The notes: generated by a model from the letters alone, not told the origin. A DNA stretch of 64,000 nucleotides from Maioricimonas rarisocia (GCF_007747795.1 NZ_CP036275.1:5386001-5450000), one strand, 5' to 3'. Numbered from the stretch's first letter, positions 45,450-55,565 are shown. A program made the numbers and translations.

Positions 45450-48005
45450 ATGCAGCAAAAACGAAACAATCATCGACGACACGCTTCGATTCTGCTGACG
45501 CTGACCGCCATTAGCGGGTTGCTGACTGCGGCCTGGTCCGGCGTCTCGAACGTCGTTGCCGAGGAGGCGAAGCAGGCTTCCGAAGCGGATGCGTCCGGGC
45601 TTGCCTTCTTCGAGTCGGACGTGCTGCCGATTCTCGAGACGCAGTGCTTTCGCTGCCACAGCGGTGCCGAGCCGAAGGGGGGCCTGGACCTGACGGTCCG
45701 GGAGCACATCCTCAAGGGTGGCGACAGTGGCCCGGCCGTCGACCTGAAGGATCCTGCCTCGAGCCTGCTGCTGGAAGCGGTCAACTACGAGAGCTACGAG
45801 ATGCCGCCGACCGGCAAGCTCGCTCCCAAACAGATCGCAGCGATTTCGAGCTGGCTCAAGCGGGGGGTGCCGATGCCGGCCCACGTCGAAGTGGCGGACG
45901 AAGGGCACGGCGAACCGCAGGTGAACGAGACAACGAAAAACCACTGGGCGTTCCGGCCGGTCGAACAACCGCCTGTCCCGCAGCCTTCCGCTGGCGGGTG
46001 GGTGGCCAACCCGATCGATGCTTTCGTGCTGGCCCGTCTCGAAGAGGCCGGTATGCAGCCGAATCCGGAGGCGGACCGCCGAACGCTCGTGCGTCGACTG
46101 TACTACGATCTGCTGGGGTTGCCGCCGACGCCGGACCAGGTTCGCGCCTTCGTCGAAGACGATTCGCCGGACGCGTGGGAGCGTCTGGTCGAGGAGCTGC
46201 TGGATTCCCCCCACTACGGCGAGCACTGGGCGCGCTACTGGCTGGACCTGGTCCGCTATGCCGAGTCGAACAGCTTCGAGCGGGATAACCCGAAGCCGTT
46301 CGTCTGGAAGTACCGCGACTACGTGATCCGCTCGCTGAACGACGACAAGCCGTACGATCAGTTTCTGCTCGAGCAACTGGCCGGCGACGAGCTGGACGAG
46401 GTAACGCCGGACACGATTATCGCGACCGGATTCTATCGACTCGGCCTGTGGGACGACGAACCGGCCGATCCGCTGCTGGCGTACTATGACGGTCTGGATG
46501 ACATTGTGGCGACGACGTCTCAGGGGTTTCTCGGTCTGACGATGAACTGCTGCCGGTGTCACAGCCACAAGCTCGACCCGATTCCGCATGAGGATTACTA
46601 CCGGTTCCTGGCGTTCTTCCGGAACGTGAAGCACTACGGTGTGCGGAACGAGCAGTCGGTCTACGAGGCTTCCATCCGCAGCATTGCCACGCCGGAAGAG
46701 CAGCGCCAGTTCCAGGAAGAACAGGCGGCCTACGAGGCTCGCGTCAGCGAACTGCGCGGCCAGCTCAATGCCGTGGAGAAGTTGATCCGGCCGCATCTGA
46801 AGGGTGGCGAGCGGGACGACTTCAAACGGGATTCTCAGCGGCTGCAGGTGATCCGCGAGCATATCGGGGAGCTGATCACGCAGGAGGAATTTGACAGGTA
46901 CGCCCGCGACCGCAAGGAGTGGACGGACCTTCGGAATCATCCCCCAACGAGTGCGCAGCAGGCTCTGTGTGTGAAAGAGGACGGTGCGGAATGCCCGCCG
47001 ACGAACGTTCTGCTACGCGGAAATCCTCACGTGCCGGGAGATGTGGTCGAACCGGGGTTTCCCACGGTGCTGTCGGCTCCGGAACCGGAGATCGTGCCGC
47101 CGGCTCATGGTGAATCGAGCGGGCGCCGCCGGGCCCTGGCGGAATGGATCGTCGACGACAGCAATCCGCTCGCGGCACGGGTGATGGCGAACCGAATCTG
47201 GCAGTGGCACTTTGGTCGTGGCCTGGTGCGGACTCCGAACAACTTCGGACTGCAGGGGGAGAAGCCGACGCATCCGGAACTGCTGGACTGGCTGGCTGCG
47301 GAGTTCATCAACCGGGGCTGGTCGATCAAGTCGATGCACCGGCTGATTCTCAACTCGAACACCTACCGCATGTCGTCGCAGGCCCGAGAGGAACCACTCG
47401 CCGCGGATCCGCAGAACGATCTGCTGTGGCGGTTCGACATGCGTCGGCTGCGGGCGGAGGAAATCCGGGATTCGATTCTGGCGGTCAATGGTTCGCTGAC
47501 ACTCGAGAAGATGTACGGGCCGAGCATTTACGTGAAGATCCCTGAGGCCGTGCTCGCGGGCCAGTCCCGCCCGGGGCAGGGTTGGGGCAATACGCCGCTG
47601 CCGGATCGCAACCGCCGGAGCGTTTACATCCACGTGAAACGATCGCTGCCGGTCCCCTTTCTGGCCGCGTTCGACAGTGCCGACACGGATTTCACCTGCC
47701 CGGTCCGGTTTGCCACCACGCAGCCGACACAGGCTCTGGGGATGCTCAACAGTGATTTCCTGAACGAGCAGGCGGCGGAGTTTGCCGCGTTCCTGAACGA
47801 GCAGGTGCCGGACGGCGAGCGCCGCAAACAGGTGCAGGTCGCTTTGCAGCGCACGCTGCAGCGGCAACCGAGCGAGGACGAAGTTCAGCGTGGTGTCGAT
47901 CTGATTGAACGTCTGCAGACGCAGCATCAGCTCGACGACGCCAAAGCGCTGAAGTACTTCTGCCTGATGGCCCTGAATCTGAACGAATTCATCTACCTGG
48001 ACTGA
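45450..48005 (+). CDS. PSCyt1-DUF1549-DUF1553 planctomycete cytochrome protein
   Basis: About 851 residues from the ATG at 45450 (MQQKRNNHRR); an ATG at 45411 is also open. A signal-anchor (ASILLTLTAISGLLTAAW) is followed by a cytochrome-c-like PSCyt1 domain with one heme motif CFRCH, a DUF1549 domain (FVLARLEEAG, RRLYYDLLGLPPTPDQ, WARYWLDLVRYAESN) and a C-terminal DUF1553 domain (RRALAEWIVDDSNPLAARVMANRIW, SIKSMHRLILNSNTYRMSS). The next gene encodes a DUF1501 protein 87 bp downstream, the standard planctomycete pair. Function is unproven; an extracytoplasmic redox role is inferred. Confidence 0.95.
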   Translation: MQQKRNNHRRHASILLTLTAISGLLTAAWSGVSNVVAEEAKQASEADASGLAFFESDVLPILETQCFRCHSGAEPKGGLDLTVREHILKGGDSGPAVDLKDPASSLLLEAVNYESYEMPPTGKLAPKQIAAISSWLKRGVPMPAHVEVADEGHGEPQVNETTKNHWAFRPVEQPPVPQPSAGGWVANPIDAFVLARLEEAGMQPNPEADRRTLVRRLYYDLLGLPPTPDQVRAFVEDDSPDAWERLVEELLDSPHYGEHWARYWLDLVRYAESNSFERDNPKPFVWKYRDYVIRSLNDDKPYDQFLLEQLAGDELDEVTPDTIIATGFYRLGLWDDEPADPLLAYYDGLDDIVATTSQGFLGLTMNCCRCHSHKLDPIPHEDYYRFLAFFRNVKHYGVRNEQSVYEASIRSIATPEEQRQFQEEQAAYEARVSELRGQLNAVEKLIRPHLKGGERDDFKRDSQRLQVIREHIGELITQEEFDRYARDRKEWTDLRNHPPTSAQQALCVKEDGAECPPTNVLLRGNPHVPGDVVEPGFPTVLSAPEPEIVPPAHGESSGRRRALAEWIVDDSNPLAARVMANRIWQWHFGRGLVRTPNNFGLQGEKPTHPELLDWLAAEFINRGWSIKSMHRLILNSNTYRMSSQAREEPLAADPQNDLLWRFDMRRLRAEEIRDSILAVNGSLTLEKMYGPSIYVKIPEAVLAGQSRPGQGWGNTPLPDRNRRSVYIHVKRSLPVPFLAAFDSADTDFTCPVRFATTQPTQALGMLNSDFLNEQAAEFAAFLNEQVPDGERRKQVQVALQRTLQRQPSEDEVQRGVDLIERLQTQHQLDDAKALKYFCLMALNLNEFIYLD

Positions 48006-48092
48006 GCCGACCGGACGCATTCCACCACTCCCGGTCCGAACCATCTGACCGGTCATCGATACAACGCATCGACTGTTGAAGAGGAGCACGTC

Positions 48093-49559
48093 ATGCCCCG
48101 CCCGAACGACTTTTGTGGACGCACGCGACGCGAATTTCTGTGGCAGAGCGGCTGCGGATTTGCCGGGACCGCCCTGGCCGGCATGCTGGGTGATGACTTC
48201 TTCGCGAATCAGTCGGTTGCCGCGGATGGTCGGACGCCGTTCAAGAACCCGCTCGCTCCGAAGCAACCGCACCACGAGCCGGATGCGACCGCTTGCATCT
48301 TCCTGTTCATGTATGGCGGTCCGAGCCACATCGACACGTTCGATTACAAGCCGGACATGGTTGGCCGGGACAACCAGACCGTCAAGGTGAAGACCTTCGG
48401 TCGTGGCGGCCACAAGAACGAAGGCCGGATCGTCGAGCCGCGGTGGACGTTCCAGCAGTACGGTGAGAGCGGCAAGTGGGTCAGCGAGCTGTTCCCGAAT
48501 GTCGCGAAGCACGTGGACGACATCGCGTTTCTGCATTCACTGACGGCGGACAGTCCGATCCACGGCTCGGCGCTGCTGATGATGAACTCCGGCCGGATTC
48601 TGAGCGGTTCTCCCTGCCTGGGTTCGTGGCTGAATTACGGCCTGGGGTCGGTCAACGAGAACCTGCCCGGCTTCGTAGTGATGCTCGATCCGCGTGGCGG
48701 CCCTATCTCCGGGCCGAAGAACTGGAGCAGCGGATTCATGCCGGCGACTTACCAGGCGACCATGATGCGGTCGAAGGGTGAGCCGATTCTCGACCTGAAG
48801 CCCCCCGAGGAGCTTTCGCAGAATGCCCAGCGGGCGCTGCTCGACAGCCTGCGGGATTACAACGAAGAGCACATGGTCCAGCGGGCGGACAACTCGAACC
48901 TGGCGGCCCGCATCGCCAGCTACGAGCTGGCATTCAAGATGCAACAGCATGCACCGGAAGCAGTCGACCTCGCGCAGGAGACTCAAGCAACGCAGAAGAT
49001 GTACGGCCTCGACAACCCGACAACCGAAACGTTTGGCCGGCAGTGCCTGCTGGCCCGGCGGCTCGTGGAGCGGGGGGTGCGGTACGTGCAGATCTACTCG
49101 GGCGGCAATCACAACGATGCCAACTGGGACGCGCACGGAGACCTCGAGTACAACCACAACCTGCATGCCGCCGAGACGGATCAGCCGATTCACGCACTAC
49201 TGACGGATCTGAAGCAGCGTGGTCTGCTGAGCAAGACCGTGGTCGTGTGGGGTGGTGAGTTCGGACGTCAGCCGACCGCCGAGTACGCGAAGGGAACCGG
49301 CCGCGACCACAACTCGTACGGCTTCACGATGTGGATGTCCGGTGGCGGCATCAAGGGGGGCACCAGCTACGGTCGGACGGATGAGCTGGGGGCCTCGGCC
49401 GTCGAGAATGAACTGCACGTCAAGCACCTGCACGCGACGATCCTACAGCAGATGGGGCTTGATCCGAACCGGCTCACCTACTTCTTCAGCGGGCTCGAGC
49501 AGAAGCTGGTGGGCGTGGAAGGTGCCCAGCCGATCTGGGACATCATCCGGTCGGCGTAG
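48093..49559 (+). CDS. DUF1501 protein paired with the cytochrome gene
   Basis: 488 residues with AGAGGAG before the ATG. The Tat motif TRREFLWQSGCGFAGTALAGM is at residues 11-31. The rest is the sulfatase/alkaline-phosphatase-like DUF1501 fold with FLFMYGGPSHIDTFDYKPDM, FLHSLTADSPIHGSALLMMNSG, and VVVWGGEFGRQP. The cysteine nucleophile of true sulfatases is absent, so catalytic function is not established. Its close pairing with the PSCyt1/DUF1549/DUF1553 gene suggests that the two act together outside the cytoplasm. Confidence 0.95.
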   Translation: MPRPNDFCGRTRREFLWQSGCGFAGTALAGMLGDDFFANQSVAADGRTPFKNPLAPKQPHHEPDATACIFLFMYGGPSHIDTFDYKPDMVGRDNQTVKVKTFGRGGHKNEGRIVEPRWTFQQYGESGKWVSELFPNVAKHVDDIAFLHSLTADSPIHGSALLMMNSGRILSGSPCLGSWLNYGLGSVNENLPGFVVMLDPRGGPISGPKNWSSGFMPATYQATMMRSKGEPILDLKPPEELSQNAQRALLDSLRDYNEEHMVQRADNSNLAARIASYELAFKMQQHAPEAVDLAQETQATQKMYGLDNPTTETFGRQCLLARRLVERGVRYVQIYSGGNHNDANWDAHGDLEYNHNLHAAETDQPIHALLTDLKQRGLLSKTVVVWGGEFGRQPTAEYAKGTGRDHNSYGFTMWMSGGGIKGGTSYGRTDELGASAVENELHVKHLHATILQQMGLDPNRLTYFFSGLEQKLVGVEGAQPIWDIIRSA

Positions 49560-49878
49560 GGAGACGGCGCTACTCGAGAGGTGAGAATCCGGCGGCTCAT
49601 GCTGCGCTCGCCTCTCGGCCTCGCGATCCCGGCTGCGGCGTGCGTCTCGCTCCTCGGGCGACGCATCCGGCCAGTTGCCGCATTTCACGTCAAGCGTCCC
49701 CGGCCCCCAATTCGCGTGAACATTCTGTTCACCGCAGACACACCTTCCTACACTAACACCGCTGTACCCCCATAGATACCATTCCCCCCAGGACGTTCGT
49801 TCGAACGTTCCAGCATGCGGTCGGCTTCTCGACCGCGTTCCCATCCACTATTCGGGTTTGCTGAAGGGGCAAGGAGTC
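49560..49878. other. Intergenic stretch upstream of a secreted protein gene
   Basis: About 320 bases with no supportable gene. A ribosome binding site (AAGGAG) for the next gene sits at its right edge. A palindrome-like GTTCGTTCGAACGTTC region at about 49795-49810 is visible but of unknown meaning. Confidence 0.4.
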
Positions 49879-50778
49879 ATGAGGAACTTCTGTGCGCGAA
49901 GGCTGCTGGCGGCCACGTTGATCGGATTCACGGTGCTCGCGGGCGCCAGGTCGGCGACCGCTGCAACGCTGATTCTGGACTGGGCCTACCGCTGCAACGA
50001 GGACAACGTGCAGGTTTATCTGGCGGCCGGGGGGACGGGTCTGCAGTTCGATGACCAGAACTTCGGTTTCCTGCGACTGACGAATCAGACGGCCAGTACG
50101 CAGTACGACTACGCCATCCCCACGTACCGGACAGGCTGGCTGGCGAAAACGACGTTCAACGCCCTGGAAGGAGTCGTGCGGGCGAATCTCGAATCGAACG
50201 AGAGCAACATTGTTCGCTGGATCGAACTGACGCTTCCGAAGGATGCGGTGGGAGGCACGCCGGGCATTCCCGACGGGGACACGTACACGTTCTTTGCCGC
50301 CTCCGATCCCTCCGGCTTTATTCAGACTTCGCGTGGCTGGTCGACGGAGATCATTTGTGAGACACCGGACGTCACTCCTCCGATGGTCCTGTGCATGACG
50401 TGGATCGACACGATCTGGCCACCGAACGGCCGGTTCGTGGATGTCGGACTGGATTGCACGGTCGAGGACGACGTGGATCCGAATCCGCTGATCGAGGTGT
50501 TTGTCTACTGTGATGAAGCGGGAGACGCCACCATCTCGGAGGACGGAGTCGAGCTGTGGAGCCGCCGGGACAAGGACGGAGATGGCCGGGTCTATCTGAT
50601 CGTCGTCGTCGCCACGGATGCGGCCGGCAACGTGGGAATGGACTGCGTCGCGGTGACCGTTCCACACGACCAGTCCAGCGAAAGTGAAGCGCTCGCCGAT
50701 GAGCAGGCGACGTATGCCGAAGAGTACTGCCGCGAGTTCGGCGAAGTTCCGGAGAACTTCACGCTGGTCGCAGAGTGA
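49879..50778 (+). CDS. Secreted protein with an HYR/Ig-like C-terminal domain
   Basis: 299 residues from the ATG at 49879 (AAGGAG upstream). The signal peptide is RRLLAATLIGFTVLAGARSATAA. The N-terminal part (about 25-165) is beta-rich and unknown. After DVTPPMVLCM (about 170) there is an HYR-like immunoglobulin domain with WPPNGRFVDVGLDCTVEDD and VATDAAGNVGMDCVAVTV. It contains a calcium-loop-like DKDGDGRVYL. The architecture suggests an adhesive surface or matrix protein. A hairpin with a weak T-run follows the stop. Confidence 0.82.
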   Translation: MRNFCARRLLAATLIGFTVLAGARSATAATLILDWAYRCNEDNVQVYLAAGGTGLQFDDQNFGFLRLTNQTASTQYDYAIPTYRTGWLAKTTFNALEGVVRANLESNESNIVRWIELTLPKDAVGGTPGIPDGDTYTFFAASDPSGFIQTSRGWSTEIICETPDVTPPMVLCMTWIDTIWPPNGRFVDVGLDCTVEDDVDPNPLIEVFVYCDEAGDATISEDGVELWSRRDKDGDGRVYLIVVVATDAAGNVGMDCVAVTVPHDQSSESEALADEQATYAEEYCREFGEVPENFTLVAE

Positions 50779-50811
50779 TCGACCGCGTCCGGTGATCAAC
50801 CGATTTACAGT

Positions 50812-50848
50812 GGGCCGTCTCCCGTCGCGGTGAGGCGGCCCTTCTTCG
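50812..50848 (+). terminator. Probable terminator after the secreted HYR-like gene
   Basis: GGGCCG-T-CTC pairs with GAG-G-CGGCCC (one bulge each), followed by TTCTTCG. The T-run is interrupted, so the call is tentative. Confidence 0.5.
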
Positions 50849-50868
50849 TGCGCGTCGGGCCGTGCCAT

Positions 50869-51450
50869 TCAGAGAGACGAGGTACGTCCACCAGCCTCAA
50901 CGCGGAACGTTTCGAGGTAGCGGCGAACCATTGGGGGAAGTTCGTCCGGATCGTCGGCGAGAAAGTACGAGACCTCATACGTTTCGTCGCCGGCAGAAAC
51001 GAGGAACATCCACGTCTTCAATGGTGGGTCGTCAAACGATCCGGCTCGCTGCAGCGTTGTCAGGCGGGCGTCGTAGCCGGCAAGCTCCGTTTCCACCGTT
51101 TTCGCCTCTGCGGTGGCCTGCGCATGGACCGTCATCGAGTCGGCATTCATCCGTCTGACGGAGATGCCCGCCCGGTGCCGGCGGGGAAACGATTGCCGGG
51201 GATAGAAACCGATCTGGTTCCGCTCCGGCATGTCCCGGTGCGTCCAGTTGGGCGGGACGATGATGGAAATGCCGAGTTCCGAATGCACACGACGACTCTC
51301 ATCGGGAGACTCCGCAGGTACGTCACGCCCGGTCTCCCAGGGAGGAACTTCCGAAGAGAGCATCGGCCAGAATAGAAACAGCATCAGCGGCACCACGAAC
51401 AACAGCGCGACCAGGACCTCCTGCCAGGTTTTCAGTTTTCGTTTCTGCAT
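50869..51450 (-). CDS. Membrane-anchored protein of unknown function
   Basis: 193 residues from the ATG at 51450 (MQKRKLKTWQE); a start at 51501 is also open. One N-terminal membrane helix (VLVALLFVVPLMLFLFWPML) is followed by an extracytoplasmic domain of about 150 residues with the pattern HSELGISIIVPPNWTHRDM, then strand/helix alternation (WMFLVSAGDETYEVSYFLADD). This resembles the PsbP/DUF1795-like alpha-beta fold, but I cannot assign it. It converges with the secreted HYR-like gene. Confidence 0.7.
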   Translation of the reverse strand: MQKRKLKTWQEVLVALLFVVPLMLFLFWPMLSSEVPPWETGRDVPAESPDESRRVHSELGISIIVPPNWTHRDMPERNQIGFYPRQSFPRRHRAGISVRRMNADSMTVHAQATAEAKTVETELAGYDARLTTLQRAGSFDDPPLKTWMFLVSAGDETYEVSYFLADDPDELPPMVRRYLETFRVEAGGRTSSL

Positions 51451-51660
51451 GCGACGCACCGCGTGACGGAAGGAGAGAAAACGAGGGAACGCGTCACCCA
51501 ATCATACGTCACCCAATCCTTCTACGCCCACGACAGCCGCACTACCGGTCGAAAACTGGCAACCAGCTGTGGTCCTCGTTGATGCTGCTGGATCTGCAGC
51601 AGGACGGGAACTCGGGGAGTCGGTGTGATGGCCAGCCGCTCCCCCGAATCGCGCGATGGC

Positions 51661-53082
51661 TCAGTTGAGCGGGATCTCGAGTTGTGATGGTGGCACGTCG
51701 AGATTCTCACGATGCTGGGCGACGAGTTGCCGGATCTTCTCGATCACTTCCGGATAATCGTCGGCGACGTTCTGCCGCTCGGACGGGTCATACTCGAGGT
51801 TGAACAGCAGCGGCGGATCGTGGGCAACCCGCTGACGTGCCTCGGCGCCGTAGGCTCCCTGAGTGTGGAAGTGCGCCTTCCAGGGGCCGAAGCGGACCGC
51901 CATCAGCTCGGTGCCACGGTAGAAGAACATGTGATCGCGGGCTCCCTCCCCTTTCCCCTTCAGCACGGGCGTGAGGTCGACGCCGTCGATCACGCGATCT
52001 CCAGGGAGGGTTCCCCCGGCCAGTGAGAGGCAGGTGGTGAAGATGTCCATGGTGGAGCCAAGTTCCATGGTGACGGTGCCGCCGGGAATCGTCCCCGGCC
52101 ACCAGGCCATTCCCGGTTCGCGCATGCCTCCTTCCCAGGTGCATCCCTTGCCATCCTTGAGCAGTCCTGCGGAGCCACCGTGGTCGCCGAAGATCAACCA
52201 GGGGCCGTTGTCGCTGGTGAACCAGACGAGGGTGTTTTCTGCGAGCCCCTCATCCCGGAGGGTCTGCAGGACCTGTCCGACCGACCAGTCGATCTCTTCG
52301 ATAACGTCGCCGTACAGTCCGCGACGGCTGTGTCCCTCGAACTCCGGTGAGCGGAACAGGGGAACGTGCGGCATGCTGTGGGCGAGGTAGACGAAGAACG
52401 GTTCGTCCTTGTGAGCCCTGATGTAGTCGGTCGCTTCTTCGGTGTAGCGGCGGGTGATCGTGGTCTGGTCAGCGGGGCGTTCGACGACTTCGGTATCGCG
52501 AATCAGCGGGACATTCCAGTACTCGACCTTCGGGTTCCAGAACGATTCCCGCCCCTTCGGGGCCGCGTCGTTCACCCGGTCCATGTCGTTGGAGTACGGG
52601 ATGCCGAAATACGTATCGAAGCCGTTGCTGGTGGGAAGGAACTGCGGCAGATGTCCAAGGTGCCATTTGCCGAACGCGCCTGTCGCATAGCCAATGTCCG
52701 AGAGGCCTTCCGCCAGAGTGACTTCTTCGGCGGGGATGCCCCCTCCCGAATTGGGAAAGAGCACGCGGCGGCGGTCGCTGCACATGCCGCTACGAATCGG
52801 CAGACGACCGGTGAGCAGAGCGGCGCGACTGGGTGTGCAGACCGATGAGGCGGAATAGAACTGTGTGAAGCGGATGCCCTCGCTGGCCATGCGATCGAGG
52901 TGCGGCGTGGCGATGGTGGGATGCCCGTAGCAGGAGAGGTCGCCATACCCGAGGTCGTCGGCAAAGATGACGACGAAGTTCGGCGGCGTTGATGCCGGGG
53001 TGTCATCGGCGGGGCAAATGCGGGTCAGCAGACCGACGAGCAGCAGAACTGCGAACGTGACAACGGGACGGGCAATCGGCAT
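51661..53082 (-). CDS. Secreted arylsulfatase
   Basis: 473 residues from the ATG at 53082 (MPIARPVVTF; GGAAA upstream); ATGs at 53106 and 53121 are also open. A signal peptide (VVTFAVLLLVGLLTRICPA) precedes a canonical sulfatase core: FADDLGYGDLSCYGHP (Asp42, Asp43 from this start), CTPSRAALLTGR with Cys82 converted to formylglycine, GKWHLGHLPQF, HSMPHVPLF and WFTSDNGPW. It hydrolyses sulfate esters, presumably on algal polysaccharides. Unlike the gene at 36975, its active-site motif is standard. Confidence 0.95.
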   Translation of the reverse strand: MPIARPVVTFAVLLLVGLLTRICPADDTPASTPPNFVVIFADDLGYGDLSCYGHPTIATPHLDRMASEGIRFTQFYSASSVCTPSRAALLTGRLPIRSGMCSDRRRVLFPNSGGGIPAEEVTLAEGLSDIGYATGAFGKWHLGHLPQFLPTSNGFDTYFGIPYSNDMDRVNDAAPKGRESFWNPKVEYWNVPLIRDTEVVERPADQTTITRRYTEEATDYIRAHKDEPFFVYLAHSMPHVPLFRSPEFEGHSRRGLYGDVIEEIDWSVGQVLQTLRDEGLAENTLVWFTSDNGPWLIFGDHGGSAGLLKDGKGCTWEGGMREPGMAWWPGTIPGGTVTMELGSTMDIFTTCLSLAGGTLPGDRVIDGVDLTPVLKGKGEGARDHMFFYRGTELMAVRFGPWKAHFHTQGAYGAEARQRVAHDPPLLFNLEYDPSERQNVADDYPEVIEKIRQLVAQHRENLDVPPSQLEIPLN

Positions 53083-53172
53083 GGTGCGTTTCCGGTGGTC
53101 AGTCATGGGAGCAATGGTCACGGGGGCGCAGCGTCCACGTCAGCAGGGATTCGGTTGTCTCGCCGTTGCAGG

Positions 53173-54801
53173 TCATTCCGCGGCGGCCGTGGCTTCGGCA
53201 TTTCCGGCAGCCGGCGGGGGTGTGGCGGGGTCCATCGGTTCGCGATTGATCTGCTTGCCGGCCAGGTCGAGGGTCTGCGTGACCCGGCGGAACACGAATT
53301 CGGGCGTGTCGCTCTTCCCTTCGAGGACCGGGGGCAGGTAGTCCCGATGAATGGCCAGCAACTGCTGCATTGCCGGGTTCCTGGCGGTGGCGAGCTTGTC
53401 CAGTTCTTCCGCAAGTTCGGACACGCGCGGCTGCACTTCGGTCACAACCGGGGCCCATTCTCCTGGAGGGGCCTTCGCCGAGTAGAGCGGCATGATGCGA
53501 TCGACGATGGCGCGGGTTTCGTCGTAGTACTCGGGTGCCGGGTTCGACTCGAACGGGAAGAAGACGTACAGCAGCACCAGTCCGAGGAGGCCCAGCACCA
53601 CCAGTTGTTTCGGATCGATGCCGAGGTCGGGCGTCGAGAAGTTGAAACTGAAGGACGGTCCGCTCGACTTCCCGCGCTTCGCCTTTGGTGGTGGCGTAAA
53701 CGTTCGCGAACTGCTGGTAGCGGAGGAGGCGGCATCGACTGCGGCCGTCAACGCGGCTGAGGCGGCCGAAGACGTCGGGGGAGTCGGTGGCGCAGCCGGC
53801 GGTGGCGCGGCGACGGGCGACGCGGGGGGCGGAGACTCCGCGACAGGTGCGGAGGCCGCCACGGGCTCACGACGCTGCTCGATCTCGTTCTCGATCTCCT
53901 CATCGATGTCGTCGCTCAACCAGCTGACGACGTCTTCTTCGAGATCCTTCTCGACGGCCGGCTGACGCTTCTTCTTTGTCCGACGAGCCTTCTTCTTCGC
54001 TCCTCTGGCCGCGGCGGATCGCTTGCGGGGAGTCGGTGCCGTCTGCCGATCCTCTTCAGCCGGCTCGGTTGCCTCATCGAGCACCGCAGTCGCTTCGGTC
54101 GCTTCTTCTTCCGGTTCAGGAAACAGACCGACAATGCTGCCTGCGTCCATCCAGGCACCGACGCGGCCGGCGCGGACATGTGTCGCCGGTTCGATCGTGC
54201 CGGCTGCTGCCAGTTCCATCACCTGACCGAAGCCGAACGGTCCATGTTCCTGATCGCCGAGACGGTAATACCAGATGCGATCCGGATCGTCGTCGGCAGC
54301 GGTCGCTGACGAGGCGGCTGTCCCGTCCTCATCTTCGGATTCATGAAACAGTCCGACGATCTGCTCGGCGGGAATCCACTCGGCATCAACGCCGTAGCGG
54401 ACGAGGTCGCTCGGGGCCAGCTCGCCATCGTCGGCCATCTGCGCGACCGCCTCGAACTCGAGCGGGCCGAGTTCCTGATTGAAGACCTGGGCGAACCATT
54501 GATTGCGGGAGTCGGACGCAGTCGCTTCGGGCGCACCGGAATCATCCGCGACGGACTCGAGCAGTGATGAGAGGTCGTCGGCATCTTCCAGGGTGTCGGC
54601 AGCCTGCGGGTCCGGTGATGCTTCGTCCTCGTCCGGAAAGAGCCCCACGATCGTCGCCGCGGATTGCCACTCGTCGGCGCTTTCCGAACGGACGTCGTCG
54701 TCGGGTCCGAGACCACCGGCACGGGCGAGCTCGAACAGTGCATCGAAGTCAACCGGCCCGAATTCTTCTCCGACAATGCGGTAGTACCAGTTCGTCGCCA
54801 T
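53173..54801 (-). CDS. Triple GYF_2-domain membrane protein
   Basis: 542 residues. Three GYF_2 (DUF4339) repeats of about 55 residues begin with NWYYRIVGEEFGPVDF (4-58), NQWFAQVFNQELGPLEF (about 103-157) and RIWYYRLGDQEHGPFGF (about 175-230), each ending in a VGLF motif. A Lys/Arg cluster (ARGAKKKARRTKKKRQ) is followed by an acidic helix, a Pro/Ala/Ser linker, one membrane helix (QLVVLGLLGLVLLYVFFPF) and a C-terminal helical domain. GYF domains bind proline-rich peptides. The partner is unknown. Orientation is probably N-terminus in the cytosol. Confidence 0.9.
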   Translation of the reverse strand: MATNWYYRIVGEEFGPVDFDALFELARAGGLGPDDDVRSESADEWQSAATIVGLFPDEDEASPDPQAADTLEDADDLSSLLESVADDSGAPEATASDSRNQWFAQVFNQELGPLEFEAVAQMADDGELAPSDLVRYGVDAEWIPAEQIVGLFHESEDEDGTAASSATAADDDPDRIWYYRLGDQEHGPFGFGQVMELAAAGTIEPATHVRAGRVGAWMDAGSIVGLFPEPEEEATEATAVLDEATEPAEEDRQTAPTPRKRSAAARGAKKKARRTKKKRQPAVEKDLEEDVVSWLSDDIDEEIENEIEQRREPVAASAPVAESPPPASPVAAPPPAAPPTPPTSSAASAALTAAVDAASSATSSSRTFTPPPKAKRGKSSGPSFSFNFSTPDLGIDPKQLVVLGLLGLVLLYVFFPFESNPAPEYYDETRAIVDRIMPLYSAKAPPGEWAPVVTEVQPRVSELAEELDKLATARNPAMQQLLAIHRDYLPPVLEGKSDTPEFVFRRVTQTLDLAGKQINREPMDPATPPPAAGNAEATAAAE

Positions 54802-55565
54802 GGGCAGTGTCGCTCCCGAATCAGGGTGTGCCCGGCACCGGCTGTGCCCCGAAGACAGACGGGCGGAACGCGAAGGACCTGATAAGGATCCTAAGATGCG
54901 AAGGCGTTTGGATAACCGTTGAGTGGAAGTGCCCGTCCCACGCGCGAGGCGCGGGACAGAACAGGGCCGTTGGAAGCAGCGGCAGACGGTTCAGCTCGTC
55001 CAAGCGAACGGGCACGCGTCGCCCCGACCGCGGCTTCGCTGTGGGCATGATAACCCATCGAGACGGCCAAATGCATCCTGCCGGTTCGAATTCGGGCGTG
55101 TCCCGGAGATGTTCAGAAAGCGACGTCGCCGGCGATTGCAGAAGCGAAGCGCGGCCTGTGCAAAGTCAGACCGCGCTTCGCCGGATGACACGCCACGCGA
55201 CTCAAACGTGACATGCAGGCTCGTGAATCAGTCCGTCAGTCAGGAGGGGACGGAAAAACCAGCTTCTCAGATGTCGGTCACGCGGGACGCAGACGTGATC
55301 ATATTTCTCTCTTGTGCTGCGGGGAAGGGGCATCGCGTAACAGGAGCCCTCCGGCGACCACCAGTGGCGCACTCGCCCCCACTATGGATGAGGTGATCGA
55401 CCGCGCAAGCGGGCCCTCAGGCACAGCGGGATCGGGGCCTGACAGAAATCGCGGTGAAGCGGGAGCACTCGCTCAATGGGACGTCTCGGTGCGCACAGCA
55501 CGCGCATTCACGCGTGGAGTCCCACGGTCCGGCGTAGCAGCGACAGACGAACAGGTCCCCGCGGG
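54802..55565. other. Gene-free stretch with one long-stem inverted repeat
   Basis: About 760 bp without a supportable gene. A perfect 10-bp inverted repeat (CGAAGCGCGG at 55145-55154 and CCGCGCTTCG at 55171-55180, 16-nt loop) is the only strong feature. It could be a small RNA hairpin or a repeat. No T-run follows on either strand. Confidence 0.45.

Noticed and set aside
45396-46940. 514-residue minus-strand open frame over the cytochrome gene
   Set aside because: Antisense to the PSCyt1/DUF1549/DUF1553 gene, with no recognisable motif.
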